Made by a program: the position numbers and the translations under genes
The notes under the pieces: model-generated
Seen by the model: only the letters and a program-made list of their open reading frames with translations
What the model was told of the DNA's origin: nothing
Databases searched by the model: none
Source of the DNA: Heyndrickxia ginsengihumi
GTDB lineage: Bacteria; Bacillota; Bacilli; Bacillales; Bacillaceae_C
Assembly (NCBI RefSeq): GCF_011008565.1
Contig: NZ_JAAIWK010000010.1
Coordinates: 1 to 64,000 of the forward strand
Direction: 5' to 3'
DNA length: 64,000 nucleotides
In this document: positions 8,595 to 17,055 of the stretch, piece after piece
Position numbering within the stretch: the first letter of the stretch is position 1
How the letters are laid out: every line of letters begins with the position of its first letter

Positions 8595-9173
8595 ATGAAT
8601 CGTAAATTACGCACTATCGAAATATGCTACGCCGGGATTTTTGTTGCTTTAATGGCCATTGGTGCAAATATCACTTCCATCGTACCTTTTATGGTTATAG
8701 GCGGTGTCCCAATTACTTTACAAACTTTTTTTGCACTTTTATCAGGTGCCATGCTTGGGAGCAGACTTGGTACTATTTCAATGATTGCTTATGCATTCAT
8801 CGGTTTAGTAGGTGCTCCCGTTTTCGCACAATTTGGTAGTGGAATTCGCACCGTTTTGAGCCCAACATTTGGCTTTATTTTAAGCTATATTTTAATTGCC
8901 TATGTCATCGGAAAAATGATTGAAAAAAATCAAAGTTTTGTTTCCTATATATTAGCAGCCATTATCGGCCTTGTATTAAATTATATTATCGGAACAAACT
9001 GGATGTATGCAGCTTATAAATTATGGGCGCAAGCCCCAGATGCTTTTAGCTATCGCCTTGTTTGGCTATGGATGGTTATTCCGTTACCAAAAGATATTAT
9101 ATTATCGATATTAGCAGGTTTTATCGCCCATAGAATAAGACGCGTTACCCCTGCTATCGCGTTAAAACAATAG
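8595..9173 (+). CDS. bioY: Biotin transporter substrate-binding membrane protein BioY
   Basis: BioY is the S-component of the energy-coupling-factor biotin importer and binds biotin in the membrane. The 192-residue protein has about six hydrophobic segments and the family motifs VPITLQTFFALLSGAMLG and AFIGLVGAPVFAQF. AGGAGGAACCTAA precedes the ATG. The BirA box over its promoter independently supports biotin as substrate. No ECF ATPase genes are adjacent, so it would use the shared module encoded elsewhere. Its end overlaps the convergent map gene by 20 bases. Confidence 0.95.
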   Translation: MNRKLRTIEICYAGIFVALMAIGANITSIVPFMVIGGVPITLQTFFALLSGAMLGSRLGTISMIAYAFIGLVGAPVFAQFGSGIRTVLSPTFGFILSYILIAYVIGKMIEKNQSFVSYILAAIIGLVLNYIIGTNWMYAAYKLWAQAPDAFSYRLVWLWMVIPLPKDIILSILAGFIAHRIRRVTPAIALKQ

Positions 9174-9897
9174 GCTTATTTTTCGTAACAATGACGGTAT
9201 GTTCAACTTGTGCTACTAAGCTTCCATCAGGTGTTTTAAATGTCCAGCCATCATCCATTTCTTCTACTTCTTCCGCACCTGTAGAAACAAAAGGCTCAAA
9301 AGCAATGACCATACCGTCTTTTAATAGTGCTGTATCTGTCGGATCATAATAATTTAAAATGTATTCAGGATTCTCATGAAGTGCCTTTCCAACTCCGTGT
9401 CCCGTCAGATTTAGCAGTACATTAAATCCGCTACTATACACTTCTTTTTCTACAGCTCTCCCAATTTGATTTTGTTTTGTGCCCGCCTTGATTTTCGCAA
9501 GTCCCTTTTCAAATGCTCTTTCCGCACATTGGCAAAGCTCTGTTAGCATCGGATCCCCCTTTCCAACTACAAAGGAAATTCCTGTATCTGCATAGTACCC
9601 ATTTAACGAACCAGAGACGTCGACATTCACTAAATCCCCTTCATGTAAAACTTTATCACTTGGAATTCCGTGAGCAACCTCATCATTAACACTAATACAA
9701 GTATATCCTGGAAAATTATACTCACCTTTAGGACCAGAAATAGCCCCATGTTCCTTGAATCTCTTTCCCGCAAGCTCATCTAATTCTTTCGTCGTGATTC
9801 CCGGTATTGCTTTTTCCTTTAATTCATCACGGATAGCAGCTACGAGCTTTCCTATTTTCTTTAGTCCTTCTATATCTTGCTCTGTTTTTACGATCAT
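9154..9897 (-). CDS. map: Type I methionine aminopeptidase
   Basis: This dinuclear-metal enzyme removes the N-terminal methionine from new proteins. The 247-residue pita-bread fold shows the metal-ligand regions DVSGSLNGYYADTG (two Asp), TGHGVGKALHE (His), FEPFVSTG (Glu) and QVEHTVIV (Glu). It is of the stand-alone type, like B. subtilis MapB/YflG, and is not in the ribosomal protein cluster where the housekeeping copy usually lies. The ribosome binding site is AAAGGAT. It converges on bioY and overlaps its last 20 bases. Confidence 0.92.
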   Translation of the reverse strand: MIVKTEQDIEGLKKIGKLVAAIRDELKEKAIPGITTKELDELAGKRFKEHGAISGPKGEYNFPGYTCISVNDEVAHGIPSDKVLHEGDLVNVDVSGSLNGYYADTGISFVVGKGDPMLTELCQCAERAFEKGLAKIKAGTKQNQIGRAVEKEVYSSGFNVLLNLTGHGVGKALHENPEYILNYYDPTDTALLKDGMVIAFEPFVSTGAEEVEEMDDGWTFKTPDGSLVAQVEHTVIVTKNKPIVLTR

Positions 9898-10111
9898 TGC
9901 AAATCGATCCTTTCAACCCATATTTATATATGTGTTTATTATATATATAAACAAGCTTATCACCAAACTTGCTTTTGAAATTTGTCGAAATCTATGTATT
10001 TTTTGTCTAACATGTAATATTTTTGTAATTTTATTTAACCTCTATGTAAACAAAATTCCGACGATTTTCTGCTATATTTATGTTACTAGATTCAAAGATC
10101 GGGGTGCAAGT

Positions 10112-10564
10112 ATGAAACATCTTATTTCTATATGTATTATTCTTCTTATTAGTGTTGGATCTTTATTGCCAACAAACCCAGTTGAGGCTGCGTACTCTCC
10201 TACTAAAGTTGTAAATACAGCAAAGCACTATATTGGTACTCCTTATAGGTGGGGCGGAACGACGCCAAAGGGCTTTGATTGTTCAGGCTTTGTAGGATAT
10301 ACCTTTAAAAAAGTGGGAAAAAATCTACCTAGAACAGCCGCAGCTATGTATAAAAAGGGGAAACATATTAGCAAATCTAAATTAAAAACAGGTGATTTAG
10401 TTTTCTTCCACACATCTTCTTCATATAAGAAAACAGCGTCACACGTAGCTATATACATAGGGCATAATAAGGTGATCCATTCAGTTTCACAAGGCGTCAA
10501 AATTGATAGTCTTAATAATGTTTATTGGAAAAAGAAATATATAGGGGCAAGAAGGATCAACTAG
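10112..10564 (+). CDS. Secreted NlpC/P60 endopeptidase
   Basis: This encodes a 150-residue secreted cell-wall hydrolase consisting of a signal peptide (basic MKHL, hydrophobic core, cleavage probably after VEA) and a single NlpC/P60 domain. The catalytic cysteine lies in GFDCSGFVGY, the histidine in SHVAIYIG, and a third polar residue in VIHSVSQG. Such enzymes cleave gamma-D-glutamyl-diamino acid bonds in peptidoglycan stem peptides. There is no LysM or SH3 binding domain, so wall targeting is unclear. I chose ATG 10112 because GGGGTG lies just upstream and a signal peptide begins there. A terminator follows at once. Confidence 0.88.
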   Translation: MKHLISICIILLISVGSLLPTNPVEAAYSPTKVVNTAKHYIGTPYRWGGTTPKGFDCSGFVGYTFKKVGKNLPRTAAAMYKKGKHISKSKLKTGDLVFFHTSSSYKKTASHVAIYIGHNKVIHSVSQGVKIDSLNNVYWKKKYIGARRIN

Positions 10565-10579
10565 CCCTTATTTAATAAT

Positions 10580-10613
10580 AAAGGAGCTGTCTTTTATCGG
10601 ACAGTTCCTTTTA
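10580..10613 (+). terminator. Terminator of the NlpC/P60 gene
   Basis: AAAGGAGCTGTC and GACAGTTCCTTT pair (one G-U) around a short loop, followed by T-rich DNA. Confidence 0.8.
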
Positions 10614-10686
10614 ATTTATTAATATTCCTTTCGAAGCAACAACCCCTCATCGAATAATAGATTCGATAGGGTGCGTCTACACTTCT

Positions 10687-11787
10687 TTAAACTAATACTG
10701 TAAATTCTTCCAAACGTTTAATTGCATTTAATAGCTTTTCAGCTGAAACATTCTCCCCAATTAAATGAATCGTCTCTTCCGGTTTAACAGCAGCCTCAAT
10801 CACTTTCTGTAATTTGGAACTATCTGCTAAACTTAAATGGAGAGCAGCAAGATTATATGGAAGTCCTAACGCTTTATAGAAATTCAATAAATGTTTAATT
10901 TCATCCCAATTTTCTTCTAGAGCAAGCTGCACGAGAATCCCATACGCCACTTTCTCTCCATGCAATAAATGGTGTGTATCCGGTACTTGAGTTAGACCGT
11001 TGTGAATTGCATGGGCACCAGATACTCGACCATATTCGTCCCCAAAACCGCCAACCATACCACCAGCCATAAAAACCGTTTCAATTACTTTCACTAGCTC
11101 ATATGACAATTCTCCACGCTTTAAGTCTTCCACTGCTTTTATACTGTTCTGTATTAAAACATCTTTGCAAGTTTTAGCTGCATAATAAGCAATCTCTACT
11201 GAAAGCGGAATCTCTTCTAGCTTTCTAATAATTACGTCTGCTTCATACCATTTCGCTAATGTATCTGCTATACCCGCAGTAAAATATTGAAGTGGCGAAT
11301 CTAATATAATTCTTGGCTCCACCAATACAATATTCGTATTGGTTTTATGATATTTATAATATAAAAATTGTCCTTCATCATTATAATAAACTGTTAATGG
11401 TGTCCATGGTGCACAATTTGATGCTAATGTCGGAATTAGGATTGTCGGAACTTTAGCTTCATCACCTACGGCCTTTGTCAAATCTAATACTTTACCGCCA
11501 CCGATCCCAATAACAGCTTCGAAACTTGATTGCTTAATAACATTTGTTAAACGTTCGATCTCTGACAATGAACATTCGCCGCTATATAATTCATCATGAA
11601 CAAATGTCTCATTGAACGAAGGCAAATAATCTTTAGCCGCCTCCAATGATTTTTCACCATGAATCATTAAAGTTTTTACGATACCCCTTTCTTTCAATAA
11701 TGGTTCTAGCTGATTAAGAACTCCCTCCTGGCATTGATAGTATTGAGGGGCTGCTCTGACAATTAATTCTTTTTCCAAGATCCTCAT
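10687..11787 (-). CDS. Iron-type hydroxycarboxylate/alcohol dehydrogenase under S-box control
   Basis: The protein (about 366 residues) belongs to the iron-containing alcohol/glycerol dehydrogenase superfamily, in the branch of E. coli HcxA (YbdH). It shows the NAD(P)-binding GIGGGKVLDLTKAVGD and the metal-site region AGIADTLAKWYEAD, plus HAIHNGLTQ and HHLLHGEKVAYG with the conserved histidines. HcxA reduces 2-oxo acids. A SAM riboswitch and terminator lie directly upstream, which points to a role in methionine or methylthio-oxo-acid metabolism. The start is uncertain: ATG 11787 is used, but TTG 11778 has better spacing from AAGG. The in-frame TTG at 11814 falls in the terminator T-tract and is unlikely. 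Confidence 0.82.
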   Translation of the reverse strand: MRILEKELIVRAAPQYYQCQEGVLNQLEPLLKERGIVKTLMIHGEKSLEAAKDYLPSFNETFVHDELYSGECSLSEIERLTNVIKQSSFEAVIGIGGGKVLDLTKAVGDEAKVPTILIPTLASNCAPWTPLTVYYNDEGQFLYYKYHKTNTNIVLVEPRIILDSPLQYFTAGIADTLAKWYEADVIIRKLEEIPLSVEIAYYAAKTCKDVLIQNSIKAVEDLKRGELSYELVKVIETVFMAGGMVGGFGDEYGRVSGAHAIHNGLTQVPDTHHLLHGEKVAYGILVQLALEENWDEIKHLLNFYKALGLPYNLAALHLSLADSSKLQKVIEAAVKPEETIHLIGENVSAEKLLNAIKRLEEFTVLV

Positions 11788-11817
11788 CCTTCTTTCTTTT
11801 ATTATTAAATACAAAGA

Positions 11818-11847
11818 AACGCCTCTTTCAAACTGAAAGAAGCGTCA
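11818..11847 (-). terminator. S-box expression-platform terminator
   Basis: On the minus strand ACGCTTCTTTC and GAAAGAGGCGT pair and are followed by TTTCTTTG. It lies between the second SAM aptamer and the dehydrogenase gene. Confidence 0.8.
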
Positions 11848-11865
11848 TTGATTCATTATAGCCGA

Positions 11866-11969
11866 CTTATCTTTCAGAATAACAGAACATTCTGCAGGAA
11901 GTGGCACCGTTCCAAATTTGGAGGTTGCCGGACGTCATAGGGCCTGATCCCTCAGTCACTCGAGATAAG
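11866..11969 (-). promoter_or_regulatory. SAM (S-box) riboswitch for the dehydrogenase gene
   Basis: The minus strand reads CTTATCTCGAGTGACTGAGG, GATCAGGCCCTATGACG, TCCGGCAACC and GGTGCCACTTCC and closes with AAGATAAG. These are the conserved helices and junction strands of the class I SAM aptamer, in the same order as the metQNP copy. Confidence 0.92.
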
Positions 11970-12062
11970 TTATTATTAAATTATTAATTTCAATTACTAT
12001 CAAATAATACAAATAATTCTATATTCTGTCAAGGTGCCTGACCCCTTTTGTGCTGTAGTGCA

Positions 12063-12095
12063 GAAAAGCAATCGGTATATTACCGATTGCTTTTC
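12063..12095 (-). terminator. Hairpin at the end of yfmL
   Basis: GAAAAGCAATCGGTA and TACCGATTGCTTTTC pair almost without a loop and span the stop codon of the helicase gene. The T tail is short (TTTTCTGC), so it may act as a bidirectional terminator of moderate strength. Confidence 0.6.
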
Positions 12096-13228
12096 TCAAC
12101 ATCTACAATATTTCCTCTAACAAATTGTTTTTTCTTTAGTTCAAGTTTTCTTTCTCTAGCATATTTTTTCAATTGGCTTTCTTCCCTTGGTGTAACAATC
12201 GACACAACCTTACCATTATGTGTGCCAAGACGCCCTGTTCTCCCTGAGCGATGAATATATTGGGAAATTGAATCCGCCAAATCAAAGTGAACGACATGAG
12301 TAATATTAGGAATGTGCAAGCCGCGTGCTGCAACATCTGTCGCTAATAATAATGACACCTCACCATTTTGGAACAAACGAATTGCCTTTTCACGCTCGGC
12401 CTTATTTAAATCACGATATAAAGCACTAACAGAGATTCCTTTATACTTTAATTTTTCCACAAGCACTGATAAATCCCAGCGTCCATTTAAAAATACAAGT
12501 GCGTGAATCCCCTCGATGCGCGAAAGTTTCCGCAAGACTTCAATTTTATCACGGGCATCACTGACAAAATAAATATGTTCTACAGGTTCTAATGCCTTCT
12601 CTTCCTTAATCAAAACCAATTCAGGCTCATTCATTATTTCTCGTGCTTTTTGAATAGTCGCTTCATTTAATGTTGCTGAAAATAATAACAGCTGCCGTTC
12701 TCTCTTCGTCGTTTTTATAATTTGAAAAACTGTATCGCTATGTTCAGGCAGAAGAAGCTGATCTCCTTCGTCTAGAACAATGGTCTTTACTTCATGCATT
12801 TTCATTTTCTTCTGCTTAATTAATTCAAGCATGCGGCCAGGGGTTCCGACAACAATTTGCGGGTGCTTTTTCAATTTTTCTACTTGTCGTTTTACATTTG
12901 CCCCGCCAATAAATGAGGCACTTTGAATTCCGCTGCTTGCTGCCCATGCTTGAATTTCTGTTAAGATTTGCATAGCGAGCTCTTTTGATGGTGCTAAAAT
13001 CACTGCCTGAATTTGTTTTACCTCAACATTGATTTGTTGAAGCAATGGTAACAAATAAGCAAGTGTTTTCCCGGTCCCTGTTGGCGATTCTACTATGACA
13101 TCTTTTCCTTCCAAAATCTTTGAAAATGTTCTTTCCTGCACAGATGATAGCTGTTCAAACCCGGACTTTTGCCATGCCGTTTGTAAAAATGGCTTTAATG
13201 CTGGTAAAACTGTATTTAACTCCGTCAT
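12080..13228 (-). CDS. yfmL: DEAD-box ATP-dependent RNA helicase (YfmL type)
   Basis: This 382-residue helicase core unwinds RNA duplexes. It has motif I SPTGTGKT (residues 48-55), motif Ia PSKELA, GTPGRML, motif III SAT, ATDVAARGLHI and motif VI HRSGRTGR. Motif II reads DEGD in place of the usual DEAD, which still keeps the catalytic Asp-Glu. There is no long C-terminal RNA-binding domain, and the size matches B. subtilis YfmL, which aids ribosome assembly and cold growth. The start follows AGGAGATCAAT. It lies downstream of helD on the same strand, with a 90-base gap. Confidence 0.88.
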   Translation of the reverse strand: MTELNTVLPALKPFLQTAWQKSGFEQLSSVQERTFSKILEGKDVIVESPTGTGKTLAYLLPLLQQINVEVKQIQAVILAPSKELAMQILTEIQAWAASSGIQSASFIGGANVKRQVEKLKKHPQIVVGTPGRMLELIKQKKMKMHEVKTIVLDEGDQLLLPEHSDTVFQIIKTTKRERQLLLFSATLNEATIQKAREIMNEPELVLIKEEKALEPVEHIYFVSDARDKIEVLRKLSRIEGIHALVFLNGRWDLSVLVEKLKYKGISVSALYRDLNKAEREKAIRLFQNGEVSLLLATDVAARGLHIPNITHVVHFDLADSISQYIHRSGRTGRLGTHNGKVVSIVTPREESQLKKYARERKLELKKKQFVRGNIVDVEKSNR

Positions 13229-13317
13229 ATTGATCTCCTAACGTCATAACTTACAAATTTCTTTGTCTTCAAGTAATCATACACTAAAAAATGGCCAAAT
13301 GACAATGCGCCTTAACT

Positions 13318-15615
13318 TTATGTAATGTGGATATATTGTGGATCAATTTTATCTAACAAGAAGGCTGAAAGGTTTGGACCAAAAAGTATGAGCCTGTGAA
13401 GCGGCCTCGTCATAGAAACATATAATAATTTAATATCCAGCTCCTCCATTTGGTAAACTTCATCAATTGCATATAAAATAACAGCGTCAAATTCCAAACC
13501 TTTTGCGAGATGGGAACTGACAACAACTACATTGTTACTATTAATTTCTTCATTTTCTTTTAATAGTTGAACATGAATATCTGAATATTGTTGAAAGAGC
13601 TTAGCGATCTTCTTGCATTCTTTATTCGTCTTCCCAATAACTGCAACAGTCTTCATACCTTCTTTATAGAAGGCAGCAATCATTTTTGAAATGGTTTGAA
13701 TATCATTCTTTTTTGTATTGGTCATAAAAAAGCTTGGTTTTGGACTGTGGCGTACGACAGGTTCAACAACTGGAAGATTCATGTTTAATAGTTGCTGTAC
13801 TTGATTGGCTAACTGCATAATCTCTATTGTTGTCCGATAACTCTTTTGTAATGTTTTAAAGCTTGCTCTTGTAAAAATTTGCTCCTGAACGATATGCCAA
13901 TCTTTAATCCCACGGTAAGAATGGATGCCTTGTGCCAAATCGCCCACAATTGTAAACATATCTGTCTCAAGTACTGTTTTTAAAGCTTCTAATTGAAAAT
14001 AGCTATAATCTTGCGCTTCATCTATCACAACATTTTTAACACGAAGCTCTTTATCAATCCCGAAAATTTTCCCCTGCATGTATAATAGTGCCGCTAAGTC
14101 TTCGAGTTCATACGTTTTTTTCTCGTATAAATGTTGCTGATACTGACAGAAGAAATGAATATCTTCATCCTTTATAACTCCCTTTGCATAGCGGGTAAAT
14201 AATGCTTCATTCGTAACAAGCTGATGATAATAGTAAAAAACATCGTGTTTTGGCAATTGCTTTATATAAGAAGTGACAGCTGTACGTAATTGTTTCTGAA
14301 TTTGGGCTAATCCTTCTTGTTTTTTATCTAACACTTTAGAAATATATTGCTTTCTTTTTTCGGGATCACCTTTGTGAGCAAGGCCTTTATCTAATTTTTG
14401 ATCATAAAAAGAAGTGATTTTTTCAATCATTGCTTTCTTCTTAAATCTAACATGATTTTGCAATACACGTTTAATTTTATCGATTCTTTGATAATACGGA
14501 AGATACTTATATTCATGAACCATTAAATAACGTAATTTTTTAGCCGAATAAAGTTTAAAATGGGCAACATAAAAATCTTCTTTTGGCAGCAATGTTTTTA
14601 AAATATCTTGTAAATAATTGTCTAGGATGTCTCGAAATTGTAGAGAGCCTTTGAACTCCGAAATCATTTTCGCACGTTCTGGATTCTCTAGTTCATGATG
14701 GATGAAGGAGATTAACTTATCTTCAGGATGTGTCATTTTGATATTTTTTTTAATACATGCTTTTACATAATCGATAAAAGTCGTTTGTAAAATATTTTCT
14801 ACTCCTAATTCTGGGAGTACCTCAGAAATATAGTCAATAAATAGGCGGTTTGGCGCTAAAATCATTAACTGCTCAGGGCGGAAATGTTCAGCATACGTAT
14901 AAATAAAATAAGACAGTCTATGAAGAGCAATCGTTGTCTTACCGCTTCCGGCTGCTCCTTGTACAATAATCGGACGATTTAAATCTGCACGGATAATTTC
15001 ATTTTGTTCTTCTTGTATTGTCGCGACAATTTCTGATAAACGATTATTTGAGCTTTCTGAGAGGGATAACTGGAGGAGTTCATCATTTGTTGTTAAATCT
15101 ATATCGCGAATTTCTTTCAAATCGCCATCTTCAATTATGTATTGACGTTTTAATGATAAAAATCCATCATATTGTTCGCCTTCTGCTTCATAAGAAACAT
15201 CACCTAAACGACCATCATAATATAAATTCGCCACCGGGGAACGCCAATCAACAACAATTGGTTGCTGTGTTTCCTTATCGAACAGGGAAAGCTTCCCAAT
15301 ATACAATCTTTCTTCTTGATTTGTCTCATTTCGCAAAAAATCAATACGAGCAAAATAAGGCTTGTTCGCGAATTTTTTTAACTTCTTCACTTCATCAATC
15401 GTTCTTCTTAGTAAATTGGCATTCGTAAGCATACTCATATAGCTTAAACTACTATCATTTAATTCCATTCCCTCTAACTGCTCACGCAAATTTTCTTTGA
15501 AGGATGCCTCATCTGACTCAGATGCTTGAATAACAATATCGATGTACTTTTTTGTAAACGCTAATCTCTCAGCTTCTTCGTTAAAATTGGGATGCCCTAT
15601 TTCTTCTGACAACAC
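13318..15615 (-). CDS. helD: RNA polymerase recycling helicase-like ATPase HelD
   Basis: HelD is a UvrD/Rep-like superfamily 1 ATPase that removes stalled RNA polymerase from DNA. The 765-residue protein has an N-terminal charged arm, the segment VVDWRSPVANLYYDG typical of HelD, Walker A GAAGSGKTTIALHRLSY near residue 215, Walker B NVVIDEAQDYS, the motif IVGDLAQGI, QKSYRTT and the C-terminal VVVVSSHLAKGLEFDAVI and LLYVSMTRPLHRL. The start is GTG 15615 behind AAAGGAGG. It is followed by yfmL. Confidence 0.93.
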   Translation of the reverse strand: MLSEEIGHPNFNEEAERLAFTKKYIDIVIQASESDEASFKENLREQLEGMELNDSSLSYMSMLTNANLLRRTIDEVKKLKKFANKPYFARIDFLRNETNQEERLYIGKLSLFDKETQQPIVVDWRSPVANLYYDGRLGDVSYEAEGEQYDGFLSLKRQYIIEDGDLKEIRDIDLTTNDELLQLSLSESSNNRLSEIVATIQEEQNEIIRADLNRPIIVQGAAGSGKTTIALHRLSYFIYTYAEHFRPEQLMILAPNRLFIDYISEVLPELGVENILQTTFIDYVKACIKKNIKMTHPEDKLISFIHHELENPERAKMISEFKGSLQFRDILDNYLQDILKTLLPKEDFYVAHFKLYSAKKLRYLMVHEYKYLPYYQRIDKIKRVLQNHVRFKKKAMIEKITSFYDQKLDKGLAHKGDPEKRKQYISKVLDKKQEGLAQIQKQLRTAVTSYIKQLPKHDVFYYYHQLVTNEALFTRYAKGVIKDEDIHFFCQYQQHLYEKKTYELEDLAALLYMQGKIFGIDKELRVKNVVIDEAQDYSYFQLEALKTVLETDMFTIVGDLAQGIHSYRGIKDWHIVQEQIFTRASFKTLQKSYRTTIEIMQLANQVQQLLNMNLPVVEPVVRHSPKPSFFMTNTKKNDIQTISKMIAAFYKEGMKTVAVIGKTNKECKKIAKLFQQYSDIHVQLLKENEEINSNNVVVVSSHLAKGLEFDAVILYAIDEVYQMEELDIKLLYVSMTRPLHRLILFGPNLSAFLLDKIDPQYIHIT

Positions 15616-15670
15616 TGCTCTCCTCCTTTTTCATGCTAAAGCATGAAAGGGGTCAGGCCCCTTTTAAAAA

Positions 15671-15715
15671 AGGGATTATTTCGAAATGGGTGATTTCGAA
15701 ATAATCCCTCCGTTT
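15671..15715 (-). terminator. Terminator of corA
   Basis: A perfect 17-bp inverted repeat (AGGGATTATTTCGAAAT and its complement) with a five-base loop is followed on the minus strand by CCCTTTTTTAAAA. It sits just after the corA stop. Confidence 0.88.
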
Positions 15716-15721
15716 TATTTT

Positions 15722-16660
15722 TCAAAAATACTTCTTCTTCCAAAAGATATAGGCTGTTACGACTGATAGAACAACTGCGATTGCGAGCGGAATAACGAAG
15801 GCATGTGCTGTATGTTGATATGGAATTGGTACATTCATTCCAAAAAAGCTTGCGACCATCGTAGGTAATGACAAAATAATCGTACAAGTTGTTAAAAATT
15901 TCATTACACCATTCACATTATTTGAAATGACTGAAGCATAGGCATCCATCATGCCACTTAAAATATTGCTGTGCACCTCACACATTTCAATCGCCTGTTT
16001 CACTTCAATCATGACATCTTCAAGAAGATCGACATCATCTTCATAAATTTTCAAAAAATGTTGTCTTGTCATCTTTTCCATGACAATTTTATTTGCCTTC
16101 AATGAAGTTGTAAAATAAACAAGTGTTTTTTCTAAGCTTAACAGTTCAAAGAGTTCCTTATTTCGCATAGATTCATGAAGCTCACGTTCAATTAAGCTTG
16201 TTTTTCGATCAATATATTTTAAATAATTTAAATAATAGCTTGCAATTTCATATAGAATTTGTAAAGTGAATCGCGTCTTCATAAACGAATAAAAGCCGCG
16301 AACACGGTGATGAATAAATTTACCAATAATCGGATTGTCTTGAAGACATACTGTAATAAAATAGAAAGGCGTTATAATGATGCCCAATGGAATTGTATCA
16401 TAAATTGCAGACTCCATATCCTCCTGAACTTTAACTGGTATACCGACGATAATCAGAATATCATCGTCTTCTTTTTCAATCCGTGAACGTTCATCAACAT
16501 CCAGTGGATCTTTCACAAAGTCAATCGGAATATTTGTTGCTTCTACAATTTGATTAATTTCTTCTTCTGTTGGATTCACCAAGTTAATCCAGCAGCCTTT
16601 TGCCAATACATCCGTTTCTTTTAGTTTGCCGCTTTCGTCGGTTAAATACATATTTAACAT
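15722..16660 (-). CDS. corA: CorA-family magnesium/divalent cation transporter
   Basis: CorA proteins form pentameric channels for Mg2+ and related ions. The 312-residue protein has a long cytoplasmic alpha/beta plus helical domain, two C-terminal membrane helices, and the signature GMN between them (FFGMNVPIPYQ near residue 274), followed by a basic tail KKKYF. GGGGAGGTGG precedes the ATG. A 41-codon reading frame with its own ribosome binding site ends 19 bases upstream and may be a leader (see separate entry). Confidence 0.92.
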   Translation of the reverse strand: MLNMYLTDESGKLKETDVLAKGCWINLVNPTEEEINQIVEATNIPIDFVKDPLDVDERSRIEKEDDDILIIVGIPVKVQEDMESAIYDTIPLGIIITPFYFITVCLQDNPIIGKFIHHRVRGFYSFMKTRFTLQILYEIASYYLNYLKYIDRKTSLIERELHESMRNKELFELLSLEKTLVYFTTSLKANKIVMEKMTRQHFLKIYEDDVDLLEDVMIEVKQAIEMCEVHSNILSGMMDAYASVISNNVNGVMKFLTTCTIILSLPTMVASFFGMNVPIPYQHTAHAFVIPLAIAVVLSVVTAYIFWKKKYF

Positions 16661-16679
16661 GCAGCCACCTCCCCATTTT

Positions 16680-16805
16680 CTAGAGGAAGAACATGCATAC
16701 TTTGCTCTCTTGAGATTGATAACCTAAAGAATAGACTGAGGTCAGTATGAAGACTCCCTCTTGCTTTTGTAACATAATCGACCTCGAATGTGCGTCTGGA
16801 TCCAT
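16680..16805 (-). CDS. Possible small leader ORF ahead of corA
   Basis: A 41-codon frame starts at ATG 16805 after AAAGGAGATGAT, close to the ideal Shine-Dalgarno sequence, and ends at TAG 19 bases before the corA start. The peptide begins MDPDAHSRS and ends SKVCMFFL; I do not recognise it. It has no membrane segment. The strong ribosome binding site and position suggest either a translated leader that tunes corA or a small protein made with it. It may also be chance, since it is short. Confidence 0.45.
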   Translation of the reverse strand: MDPDAHSRSIMLQKQEGVFILTSVYSLGYQSQESKVCMFFL

Positions 16806-17007
16806 AAGTTATCATCTCCTTTTTCTGTTAATGTGCATTCGCCATTATATTTTAACAACTATTACATTATAGCACAATAAAATATTCATAAGTATGCTCT
16901 ATTGTGACGATTGCTTTTAAAATTTATCGATCACAGACTTGCTGCTTAAAGTTTTTTAAAAGAAAGGCCTTATTTTCTTTTACCCTAAATAAAATATAAA
17001 CAATCAC

Positions 17008-17052
17008 AAAAAGAGCAATTCCAAAGAAAAATTATCAAGAATTGCTCTTTTT
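17008..17052 (-). terminator. Terminator of the thiamine biosynthesis operon
   Basis: AAAAAGAGCAATT and AATTGCTCTTTTT pair around a 19-base loop. The T run follows on the minus strand, immediately after thiF. Confidence 0.85.
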
Positions 17053-17055
17053 ACT

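Noticed and set aside
11890-11910. TGGCAC string as a third sigma-54 promoter
   Set aside because: It is part of the SAM aptamer and lacks TTGC at the right spacing.
15636-15887. 83-codon minus-strand frame at the end of corA
   Set aside because: It overlaps corA in another frame and runs through a perfect terminator hairpin.
16662-16880. M-box magnesium riboswitch upstream of corA
   Set aside because: The conserved M-box strands (for example GGTGAGGCTCCT and GCTGCTGCCC) are not present; a small ORF occupies the site.
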